From the NCBI GenBank assembly GCA_020081605.1, contig JAHREC010000049.1, positions 4,154,001 to 4,218,000 on the forward strand: DNA of 64,000 bases. Direction: 5' to 3'. Below are positions 22,541-34,032 of the stretch, piece by piece. Within the stretch, counting starts at the first letter, position 1. The number at the start of each line of letters is the position of its first letter. Made by a program: the position numbers and the translations under genes. This DNA is from Albifimbria verrucaria. Lineage: Eukaryota; Ascomycota; Sordariomycetes; Hypocreales; Stachybotryaceae. Below the pieces are notes generated by a model. That model was not told where the DNA came from and ran no database searches. It saw only the letters and a list, made by a program, of their open reading frames with translations.

Positions 22541-25500
22541 ATGTATATCTCAAAGCTCCTACATCTTCTGCCTCTGGCAGGTGGTGTGGTCTCCGGTTCA
22601 CTCTACCGCCGTGACGATGGAACTGTGGTTGAATCGGTAGATGGAACCAAGCAGTTCATCATCGAAGTCAAAGAGGTAGGAATCATGCTCTAAGCCCGCG
22701 GACACTTGCTAATGACACTTTAGGGGACTGATGTTGAAGCGTTGGCCAAGAAGCTTGATGCCCATGAAGATGTCAAAATCCTCAAGACCTACGACTCTGA
22801 CGTCTTCAAGGGTCTCAGCATCGAGTCGGGCGAGCACAACTTGGATACCTTGAATGAGGTAGCTGAAGTTGAGCAAGCCTGGCCAGCAAGCTACATCGAG
22901 CTTCCTACTATTGAAGTGCAAGAGCTGGGGAAAATTAGCAATGCTGCGAACTACAGCGTCCATCAAACGACAGGTGTCGATAAGGTCCATGCTGCTGGTT
23001 ATCGTGGAAAGGGTGTCAAGGTTGCTGTTGTTGACACTGGTGTTGACTACAACCACCCAGCTGTAAGTTTAGTATTTTTGCTTACCCACGCCTGCTAATG
23101 ATTATAGCTGGGTGGTGGTTTTGGCCCTGGATTCAAAGTGTCTGGAGGCTATGACCTGGTTGGTGATGGTGAGTATCATTCTCCTAGTCTCGGCTGCAAG
23201 GATAGCGCTAAACAAAGTAGTCTGGCCCATCAAGAAGGGTGTACCGGACAACGATCCCATGGATGAACAGGGTCATGGTACCCACGTAGCCGGCATCATT
23301 GCTGGAAAGAATGACTGGTGAGTAGCATGCAACCTTTACGAGGAAAATACTCACCAGATGCAGGTTCACTGGTGTTGCCCCAGATGCCGAGATCCTTGCC
23401 TACAAGGTCTTCACATCTCAGGTAAGAGATATTCTCCAAATTGGCTGGTAGATGTATATTTGATACTTACTTAATTGTTAATAGACCGGGACTTATGATA
23501 CTTTCGTTATTGATGCTTTCCTCCTCGCTTATGATGCTGGTGTAAGTAACTGCCAATATTCCAGACTCGAGAACCTTGCTCAACAGAATCTTCGCAGGCC
23601 GACATTATTACCTCCAGTATTGGATCTTGGGGCGGTTGGTCAAACGGGCCTTGGGCAACGATCGCTTCACGTATTGCCGAGAAAGGTGTGATTGTCACCG
23701 TCGCAGCTTCTAACGATGGCGCAAAGGGTGCATTTTATGCCGGCTCCGGATCGTCTGGCAAAGAGGTCCTTGCAGTGGCTTCAGCAAAGGCAGGAATATT
23801 ATCTTCCCGCGCATTTGAGCTCATCTCGACCATAAATGGTGAGACAACAAAAACCAAGACGGCAATCCGATACAGCAACGATCCCTGGCCTCTCAAGGAT
23901 GTGCCCATCTACCCGCTTTTCCCAGATAATACTACCACTGGACAGGCTTGTACACCCGAAGCAATTCCATCCAACACGCCCGACCTGTCTGACAAGATTG
24001 TACTTGTCCGCCGTGGCGGTTGTGACTACGTTGCTCAAGAATTCAACTTGCGAGCATACAACGTCAGCTATATCCTATTCTACAATACCAACGGCAGCCG
24101 ACCCGATGGCCCAACATCTCCTTTGGGTGGTCCTAAAGCCATCGTCGAGGAAGAGGTTGGCGAATTTATCCTGGAAACTATCAAGGCTGGCGGCGAAGTT
24201 ACCGGGGACTTCCTCAAGTATCAGGATGCAGACTGGTATGTTGGTATTTCGAACGGTGTTGGCAACAGGCCGAGCGAATACACTTCGTGGGGTGGTCTGT
24301 ATGATCTCGATCTTAAGCCTGATATCTCAGCTCCGGGAGGTGAGATTCTCAGCACGTACCCCAAGAACACATGGAAGGTATCTAGTGGAACGTCCATGGC
24401 CTGCCCGTATATAGCCGGTGTTGCTGCTCTTTACATCAACCGTTTCGGAGGTCGCGACGTACACGGGCCCCAGTTGACGAGGTTGTTTGCCAACAAACTC
24501 AGAGCTAGCGCCTCAGTTATGCCTTGGTCTATTGTTGATTCAGTAAACCCAGTCGATACTGGGTTTTGGGCGCCAACCATCCAAGCCGGAACTGGGCTCT
24601 TAAACGCATGGAAACTGTTGAACTTCACCACCACTCTTAGCACTACTAAATGGGTGTTGAATGATACGAGCAACTTCGTGGGCCAACAAAGCGTTGACAT
24701 CACCAATAACGCAAACGTGGAGGTTACTTATCAGTTTTTATTGCAGCCTGCTGCAGGCATTGAAGCTGCTGACTCCAGCGGTGTTGGAATTGCTCCCTTA
24801 GCCAGCTACAGCCACTCAAGATGGTCCCCAGTGTTCAGTTCCCAACCGGAACTTTCAAGCTCAGCCCTGGCGAGACCAAGAAAGCCGAGTAAGTTCATGG
24901 CTCTTTTACCGAGACCCGCGGACTAACAATTGCGCAGATTTGTCTTTGACTATCCCCGCGGCCTGAACGAGACAAGACAGCCATTGTATAGTGGCAAGGT
25001 TCTCATCAGCTCGACGTTGGGCGAGCAGCTGTCTGTCGGGTACTTTGGGGCTGCGTATAACATCAAGGAACAATACAAGAAAATTTTTATCAATTCGACC
25101 ACTGTTATGCGCGTTGGGGAAGTTGACATAGCGAAGAATCCTAGGTGAGTACTCTCGTGAAAGATACCAGCCTTCGAGTATCATTCCGTACTAATTCACT
25201 TTACAGCTGGACTTTCGATGTCAGAACTACTGGAGCCACTGCCCGTGATTATCCTCAAGTGTTCGTGTCCTTCATTTTTGGTTGCGACGAGTTGCGATGG
25301 GACGTAAGTAGTAAAACAACAGTCTTATTTCTAAGGGTTAAATCTGACAGCTTCATAGATCTACGAATCTGGCTGGACTGAATCGCGCTGGACGTATCCT
25401 CCTGTTGTTGGCCAGGATGGGTACATTGGAGCTGCCACATCATTTAAGGACATTGAACAGTATGGTATCTTCGATCCTGCGGAGAATGACAAGGAGGATA

Positions 25501-25786
25501 CCATCCCTTTCCCTATCCGAGCTCTCGGCCGTAGTGTGCTCGTTACCACAGTGATTGGCTACACTAGGCATGAATTCCTCTGGCTAGGAAAGCTGGCGAA
25601 CGGCACATATCTCGTTCCCGGAACTTACAAGTAAGTTAAATTCTTATGCCACCAATTAGATATGAACTGACAAACTCGCACAGAATGAGATTCGCTGCCC
25701 TTCGACCTCTGGGCAACCGTTCTAACTCTTCTGACTGGGAAATTTGGGAGACTCCAGAGGTGAAGATTCTACCCATTCCTAACTAA
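22541..25786 (+). CDS. Secreted subtilisin-like serine protease (S8, minor extracellular protease Vpr type) with PA insert
   Basis: Predicted extracellular endopeptidase of about 900 residues in eleven exons, with short introns (for example 22676-22723). The ATG at 22541 starts a signal peptide (MYISKLLHLLPLAGGVVSG). An I9-like propeptide follows (QFIIEVKEGTDVEALAKKL). The catalytic triad is Asp in VAVVDTGVDYNHP, His in GHGTHVAGI and Ser in SSGTSMACPYIAG. A protease-associated domain is inserted between His and Ser (DKIVLVRRGGCDYVAQEF). A C-terminal Fn3-like/DUF1034 region ends WEIWETPEVKILPIPN. One frameshift occurs at CC 24812-24813 just after the catalytic domain; adding one C continues into the Fn3-like exons. 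The Vpr/C5a-type architecture is common in fungi that degrade protein-rich substrates. Confidence 0.92.
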
Positions 25787-26378
25787 AGCTGTTAATCAGC
25801 TCCGAGAGCAACCCTCTTGAAGGCGGTTATGAAAAAGGTAGACGGAACATATTATTCGTACACGCAGGGTAATCTATCATCGTTGGTCAGTATGAAAACA
25901 TGTTGAATAGAGTTTTACAAGGTAATTCGACTCAAAATCAACTTTGTGTGCCAGATAGAACACCCTAGAAATATATGCTTCCTGAACTACTCTATCGTCC
26001 ATTGCGTAACAATTTACTAGAAGCGCCCAAATTACACAGAACTCTCTATTCTCATCTTCAGGGTCTTGAATTCACGGACAAAAGAGTTTTTTGAAGTATG
26101 AGCGAACCCAACAGGTGTAGATTCATTCGATGCTTCATGGCTAGATGATAAAACGTTTGCTATAGGGATTTTTAAGCATGTCTTAACATCTCCATTTGTC
26201 CTGCTCGCCCGGGCCTATGGATTTGTCTGGCACGAGCTCAGAATAATATAATATTAGAGAGCGAGAAGGCAATATAGGAGTCATATTCTATAAACAATTC
26301 ATGTATATCTATAGTGTTGCACATGTCCTTAGCCCTCTATCGCTATACGCACGTCAAGAACAACCCTGGTAATATGCC
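25787..26378. other. Convergent intergenic spacer
   Basis: AT-rich spacer between the 3' ends of the subtilase and phosphoesterase genes. No feature was seen. Confidence 0.45.
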
Positions 26379-27294
26379 TTAGCCGTATCTTCTCCAAAGA
26401 GTGTCTGCTTGTGGAGAAACATCCTCCGGATCTGGAAGTATGTTTCTTAGCATCTCATTGATACCCTTTCCGCGGTCTTTTGCTCCCTGCCATTGTCTTG
26501 GATAGCCTAGGCTGACCTCTTCGAATCTGGTACCGTCTTTCCAGTCCGTCCTGCGTACGTGCAAGTGTCCAGTCACGACTACCTTGGCACCGAATCGCTT
26601 GTGCCAATCAGCCGTCTTTTAGAACCACACCACAATGTGAATCTAGGAATGAGAGGGATATATATTAAATCCTCCCGCAAGGGCCAGTGATTGATGATGA
26701 CCAAAGGTAAGCCGGTCTCGTGCGCCTTTTCAAGCCGAGGCTCTGTTGCAGCGATACGAGCATGACACCATGCGTCTCGAGTTGTATAGGGAGAAGGGTG
26801 CAGGAGAGCCTCATCAGTGGCCTGGATATGCTCTTCCATCGCCCACTCGAGCGCACGTTCTCGGCTTACATGGGAAGGCCGGAAGGAATAATCGTACAAG
26901 GTGAAGACCGGGCAGATTACAGCCTTGTTGCCCTCACCATCATCCCATGTAACATATTCGTCTTCGGGTGTCAAAACATCATACTCGCGAGCAATATCCA
27001 CACAAGCCTGGTACTTCGCCACACCCATGTACGAATCTACGTTCCCGTTGTCTTGCGAATCAGCGCCCGGGTCCGCTGTTGACAAGGAATATAGCTCATG
27101 ATTGCCAGGCACCCAAAACACTTGCTTGAACCGTTCTGTGGCAAGGCTAAATGCGTGTCTCAAGTGCTCGGCCTTCTCTCCGATGTCACCGGCGATAATG
27201 AGACCATCTTCTGGGTGCGGGAAAGGAACTTCCAAGCATCCAGATTCTGTTGATGTCCAAGGTGAAGGTCCGCAATGGCGTAGAGCTTGCCCAT
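26379..27294 (-). CDS. Calcineurin-like metallophosphoesterase
   Basis: All five metal-binding motifs of the superfamily are visible in order: IADLHLGH (DxH), GDIGE (GDxxE), VPGNHELY (GNHE), IINHWPL (His) and VTGHLHVRR (GHxH). The ATG at 27294 gives MGKLYAIADLHLGH, a good start because the first motif must lie at the N-terminus. Two frameshifts occur: near 27232-27233, between the first motif and HPEDGLIIAGD, and at the T-run 26617-26620 just before GAKVVVTGHLH. One added base at each gives about 305 residues, with no introns. The substrate cannot be read from sequence; small proteins of this type act on phosphoesters such as nucleotides or phosphoproteins. Confidence 0.9.
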
Positions 27295-28105
27295 TGCGAT
27301 TTAGCTGTAGCCTCGATCAGTTTGTGCGAGAAGAACCGGAAACAGGTAGCGCTCAGGCTTTGCTGAGTCTTTTGTGCAATGTCGTGGTTTGGGATAAGCA
27401 TATCACGCATTGGCTGCAGATCCCGATGTTTAACACCGATGATTAATGCTATAGGGTAAGCTACTATACATGGCGTACATGCTGTACGGATACAACATGG
27501 ATTGAATGCTACAGATATTAAGCCTAAAGTAACTTGAGTAACTATAAGAAGTCTTAAGCGCCATAGATTCTGAGTATCTTTGCATAGGAATAATTATATC
27601 CTTGCCAAGTCGACAAATCGAAAGGACAAAGTGAATGATCTTGTGCTAGCAATGCTCACAGTGCTGTTTTCCTTAGTCACAAAATTTCTTAGCTGGGTGA
27701 GATTGCTAGTTAAGTTGGTTAATAGTAGCATTGAGTATCCCGTGTAAAACTGTGTTCAAGTTTGTAGTCGAAGTTTAAGGAGTGAAATCAGCTTGCTATA
27801 TGGTGTATGTTTGTTATAGTACCACGGAATATATTATCTCTCTCTGGCAAACCATATTTGGTATTACGGGGAGCTGACCTGAGCTTGTAAAGAGCGGATC
27901 AGATACTATGGCACAGCCTCTAACACTTCATGGTAGTCTTCGCTAACAAGGGAAGAACAAACAAAGAGAGAGAAGAGGATAATCACAGTCCTCCCAGAGG
28001 CAAATAGAATATGACCTGAACTAATGAAGAATATAGCAGGATACCATGATTGGAAGCACAGGCTTAATCATTTGTGAATATCAAGAATCAACGGGGCCTG
28101 ATTTC
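27295..28105. other. Intergenic region
   Basis: AT-rich spacer between the phosphoesterase start and the end of the NLR gene. No coding or RNA signal was seen. Confidence 0.45.
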
Positions 28106-31100
28106 TCAGGTTCTGCGACCACGTTGTCGCACAGAGACGCCCTGTTCGAAATCACGACCTTGAAAATTGGTCGTCCGATTTCGAAGAATTGCGGCAATCT
28201 TCCGGTATCCCTTTTCTGTTGCTAAAGCAAGCGCCGTCTTACCATCTTTGGCTACTATTCCAATATCCGCCGAATTGTCGATCAAAATTCCCACCGTCTT
28301 TGTTTTACCATGTTTCACAGCATGCATGAGAGGCGTCATTCCCTTGACATCCTGGTTGTTTATATCGATTCTTGATTGGAGCGACGACGGAGAAGAAACA
28401 GACGAGGGCCGAGGCAATGAGAAGGTGAGTAGATGTTGGACTATAGCCATGGAGCCTTGCTTGGCGGCATACATGAGGGAGTTCGCCCTTCTCGTCTTGA
28501 CAATCGAGTTCAACGTCGAATCGATCCAAAAGGATCTTCATAATGCGGAGGCGCCTATAGCATGCGGCATAAGCAAAAGGTGTGAACCCATTCGTGTCGT
28601 GTAAATTGACCTCCAATGCGATACTGCCATATTCGTCATGATGAGAAATCAATAGTTCAACCATTAACCTCTGACCTTTGGCACAGGCGTAGGAGAGCGC
28701 TGTTCGTCTACGGTTGCAACAAACATTCGGATCGAGACCCTCGTGTTGCAGGAGAGTCTTGACGAGACCCACGTCGTCTAGTCTCACAGCCATGATTAAT
28801 GCTGTATGACCCGCTTCATCTCTCACATTCATACCAATGCCTTCACTGTTCTTGTCCTTCAACTTTAGTAAGTCTCGTACTGGGAATAATTTGCCCCATT
28901 TCTTTGATTTCATCACAGCGTGCATCAGTGGTGTTCTGCCTCTCGCATCTTGTGAATTCAACATCGCACCGTTCTCCACGAGACTTTCCTTAACCTCTAA
29001 GCGACGTTTCCGTATTACCGCGAGCGATAGAGCGTTATATCCATGCTTGGTCTTCCAGTTAGGGTTCACCGAGGTAGATTTGGAAAGCATTTTGATTATG
29101 TCAATGGAATTTTGGGAGATGGCTCTCGCTAATGGCGAGAATCCTTTGTGATCCTTCATGTTGGCCCCTAATGAGAAGCCATTTTTCTCCACGTGATTAA
29201 GGATAAGTTGTATAATCTCAATATCTTTTTGCACAACAGCCATAGACAAAGGAGTGAGACCTCTATTGTCTCTCTCTGTCAAAGACACTTTCGCCTCGAG
29301 CGGCCTGATCAAAACCTCCACGAGATCTTCACGGCCTTCTTTGACAGCTATGTGGAGCGCTGTGTTGCCATTGATATCATGCGCTCTAAAGTGAGTCTTC
29401 AGGCAGTAATCGGCGATGAGGCTCACAATGCCTTTGCGGCCACTCCCAACTGCGGCATGAAGTGGTGTGCGGTTCTTGGCATCTCGTGAACTCAGCATCT
29501 TCTCTAAACTTGCACGAGGGTCCCTTATAAGCATATTAACTATGTCTTTTCGACCCTTATCGAGGGCGACGTGCAGTGCATTCCGGCCATCATGTGCTTT
29601 GATATTAACAATTTCGTAGTCATGTTCAAGAATCTGGCCTGCGATGTCTTTGCGACCTCTTTCTATGGCCCTGGACAGTAGGGATCTCCTCTTTCATCTT
29701 GGATTGTCAGGTCTAGTCTTTTGGAGTTGACCAACAGGCGAGTAATGTGCTTATGGCCGCTCTCAATTGCTAGTTCAAGAGGTGACAAGCCTTTCTGATT
29801 CCTAGCAGCCAATTCTATAGCTTGTTCCGGGAGTAGAAGTTTGACAATACCCTCAAAACCTGATTTGGCGGCTATATGAAGTGCTGTCATTCCGTCATGA
29901 TCTTGTGCATTTAGTTTCATGCTTTCGCGCTGAAGCAGAAGTTTGACAGCATCTTCCAAATCTGTCTGAGCAGCAAGATGCAGTAGAGTTCTTCCTTCTT
30001 TGTCTTGGACCAATAAGCTTGCTTTGCCTGAGCATATTAGGATAGAAGCAATTATCCTACTACTATTCTTTAATGCTACCATGAGGGTGTCGAGCCCTCA
30101 CGATTCGTAGCGTTTGCTTCAATCTGCTCCTTTTGAATGAGAGTCATTGTCAACCGCTCGTTGGTTTTCTCAGTTGCGACCAGAAGTGGACATCTCAATT
30201 CCTTATCTTTCAAATTGATATCAGTTCTCGAGTCGTTTATAAGTATTTGTGCTAGACGTTCGTAATCGTTCTCCACAGCCCATGTAAGGGTGTTGACCCT
30301 TTGCTTCCGAGTTGAGATCTATTTCGATATCATTACTTTGGAATACAAGCTCTGCAAGCTCCTCATTACGATGTCGGCGCATTATAGATTCAAGGATTGG
30401 CCATCGTTGGGAGACCTGAGTGCCGTTGCATAGGAAGAACGAAAGAAGATCGAGGTTGTTAGATTGCCAAGCAAGAAACATGGGTGATATACCATGTATA
30501 TCAGGTGACCTCACATCGGCCTCTATTTCCTTCACCAATAATCTGGCTATCTCATAATGTTTGTTCTTTGTAGCCAGCCACAGAGGCGAGCAACGAGTCA
30601 TCTTATCACACCAATTCTTGATCAGCTGATTCTTTGCATTGGTAATAAACAAACGGACAATTTGTATTTGACCCTTTTCGCAAGCTTTGGACAAGGCACC
30701 ATTGATAGCCTTAGGTATCTGCTTGTTTGTTTTGTCGGTCATGGTGGTGTTGAGAAGAAGCCTAACAGTCTCCAGGTGTCCTTGTGCACTAGCACGGGCT
30801 AATGGTGTAAGATTATCGGACGCCCAAGTAGTAACGGTAGCCTGGCCTTTATCAATGAGTTGAGAAACGACAGATTCATGGCCATAATGAGACGCCCAAG
30901 ATAGAGCGGTCCTGCCGCTATTGTCTCGAGCCTCGACATTAGTGCCCTTCTTGCGTAGAAGAGTGTCAACAACCTGGCAGTGACCGTTCATTGCGGCAAC
31001 CATGAGCGGAGTCTCGCCACGATTATTCTGCTTGTTCATGCTAGGCTCGTCTAAATGGTCTAGAAGTTGCTCAACCAAGTAGCTGTTTCCCGCTTTCGAT

Positions 31101-34032
31101 GCATGTAGAAGTGGTGTATTTCCCTGGACATCACCTGACGATATGTCCTGTCCACTTTCTTGTACCAGAGCTATGACAATGTCTCTCAAGTCGTAAATAG
31201 CTGCCAGGTGAAACCCGAATGTCTCCCTTGCGTTCTTACTTTATGTTTCCTTTCGCCTGACGCTTTCGCTCACCTCGAGGGGGATCACTAGGATCTTCCC
31301 ATCTGATTAGCCGTTTCTGCTTATTTAGGCTACCCTGTCTGATGTCCCGTGATTGCTCATAACCCTGGATGGAGGCCTGAACGCACGGTGTTCGTAGTAG
31401 GAACCTTTTAAAACGCTGTAGAGTTCCCGCGTTTCTTGCCAATTTCGCTGTTGCTACTGTTGTCTGAAGCCGTTCCGTAATGCTGCAGCCAAGTTCGAGC
31501 ATGCGAGCCCCAATATCTGGACGCATATAAATAGAAAGGGTGCGAAGTTGTCCTTTGGTCCACTTGAAGACGTGATATGCATGGCCCATTCTCGAATGAT
31601 TGGAAAGACAAATACGTAGCGCAGGCTATTGTGATGTCGGCTTCCGCAATTGGCGTGGCAATGAGTTCCTTGGTCTCAAGATACCTCCGTGTTTTAATAT
31701 GATTAAGGCTCAAAGTTCCGTCTTGACCCTCCCTGACAAGGCCCGCATCCTTGGAGAGGATGGTAGCTTCGTCTACAGCATTTTTCCACTGGAAAGAAGT
31801 GTCTCCCATCTTAATGGCGAGTGCATGATGAATCTCACCCATCGTCATGGGCCTTCGTGCATAAATAATCCATTGAAATAGCTGCGTCGCCAAGGGCAAA
31901 GATTTTGCTTCGTCAATACGCTTAATAGCGTTGTCATATGCCTCTGCTAGACATGATTCGGCATCTTTCTCGTTTTCTATTATCTGTAAGGACTTCTCAA
32001 TTTCGGCCACAGTGTTGCGCCTGACTAAGTCTTTTGCTCGTAGCCACGTTAGAAGGAACCTATCAGTTGTTAGAGAGAATACGCGATGAAAAAGAATGCT
32101 ACTGTTACAAAGTTACTGACATTCCCTTTGAGTGCTTGACAACACAATCGATACACCTATTTCTTAGATCGTTCAATCCTGTGATGCTAGCACAGAGTAA
32201 TTTGGATGCTGATAACTCCATTTGTAAGAACAATGACATATCGGCTTCCGTGGCGGAAATCTCAACAAGCTGAGATTCTGACCAACTGGATAGGTTCTCT
32301 GTGATGTATTGAATATTCCTCGAAGTTAGGAAAATGTTGACTTTGGCTCTTTTGCGCAAATCGAAGAGCTCTTCTATGATAGGCATTCGGTACCTCACCT
32401 CTTGCTCCCACTCATCCAGCGCATCGACAACAATAAAGCTCATTGGAAAACCTTGAAGAATTATGACCAGGACCTCTTTAAGACTATCGACGTCTGCAGA
32501 TTGGTTTTCATAAAGATTTCTGACACAGTCAGGTAGGTCTTCAGTCTGCGTGATAAGCTGTTTGAGCAGACATGCTAGAAAGACATATGTCTCTGATGCC
32601 GCTGATCTTGAGAGGCTACAGTAGAAGTATGCCAAGCCGAACTTCTGGCCTTCAGAGAATGTGCCGCGTTTAAGCTCTTCAATAACGAGCGACGCTATAA
32701 TGGTTTTGCCAGTACCTGGCAATCCTTCACAATATATGGCCTTGCCTTTGCTGGTTACCCACTCTTTAAACTCAGGTTTGCTAAGAAACCATTTTCCAGT
32801 GCCCACCGTACGTTCGTTGATGTAATTTATGTGTGTGTTTTCCATATTAATACCTACACCTATAATTTTCGATAACCATTCGAGGATATCACGAGATGCA
32901 GCTCTATTCTCATTCTTGGTCAAGTTTATTTGTATATCTCGTACTACAAACGGTTTAGCAAAAATAAGAATGCAAATAGTCAATTCTACTAACCTGATAC
33001 TAAAAGTTGGTTCAATCTGTCCTGTGCTTGAATTGTAGACGGGTGAAGCTTGTCAAGAACTATTCTGGCATATGCAGCTGCAGACATTGCTGCGTAGCCA
33101 TGCCACTGATCGTTCTTATGCGTGTCACAGTAATCTGATATCCCTCGAATCACCAGACATGGAGCATTATTCATTACACCAGCCGCTTCCATTTCCATGC
33201 ATAGAACATTCTTTTCAGCCATCTTATCACGAAATATTGCGTCCTTAATAACTCTATCACCAGAAGCTATGAGGCCTAAGTGTGTGGTAGCCATTATTTC
33301 CTCAGGTTGCCTAGCATGCCACAATACCACATGAGATAGTGAGCAGAGCTCTCCACAGTGGTTGGGTTCACCTTGTTGTGGGTGAGTAAATAAGGACTCA
33401 TAGAGATTATCTGGGTTTGATTGTGGTCTTGAGAAGTTTCGTCTTATCCGTTGCGGAATATTGTCGAGCCCTTCGTTGATCTTCCAGTCCAACTGCTCAG
33501 GGTCTAAAGTAAGATCCACCTCGATCGCCCGCACTATATTGATGGCGAACACGGGCGGACTGTTCAAACTACTTGTATGTTCGAAGGTATTGCTTTGACG
33601 TTCTTTTCCTCTGTCATACTCAAAGACAGCCCTCGCGCATCATGAGTAATACCAACAACTACATCACCCAGGTGTACAGGATTGCGTCTACTTGGCACTC
33701 CCCGCCAATGCCCAACAAAAAGACAAGCCTTATGTTTTTAAAGGTTCTGCTCATATGAGTAACCGTTGATGCCGCCGCTGATTTCCCGAGCTTGGTAATT
33801 GTGCCAAGGCAACATAGTAGTCTCCCATCCTACCCAGATGGTAGGTATTTTCATCCTTGGATTCCATGCGGATTTCTCTGAGGTCGAACCTCTCATCAAA
33901 GAAAGAGCATATTGCAATTGACTCATAAAGTAGGGTACAGATGATTCCGATGTGGTATTCGGTGGGATCAGGGCTTGTCGCTGGCGCAGGTAGCCGCGAC
34001 CGTTGGGATTGGGGTTGAGGCGGGGCTGACAT
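28106..34032 (-). CDS. NLR-like protein: PNP/nucleosidase domain, NACHT ATPase and long ankyrin array
   Basis: Predicted cytosolic STAND receptor of about 1,900 residues. From the ATG at 34032 a short Pro/Ser/Gln leader precedes a PNP_UDP domain (EYHIGIICTLLYESIA; GDVVVG in a corrected frame; VLCMEMEAAGV; VIRGISDYCDTHKN). An intron (32993-32944) leads to a NACHT NTPase with Walker A GLPGTGKT (32725-32702) and Walker B FIVVDALDEW. A second intron (32120-32060) joins SKGM to FLLTWLRAK. A winged-helix-like region (YARRPMTMGEIHHAL) and then roughly 28-30 ankyrin repeats fill 31.2-28.1 kb. About ten frameshifts occur, for example at 33785, 33700, 33630, 30297, 30094, 29691 and 28486, almost all cured by one extra G/C. 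The region near 31.2-31.45 kb needs more than one base. In fungi such proteins are linked to non-self recognition and programmed cell death; here that role is inferred from architecture. Confidence 0.9.
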
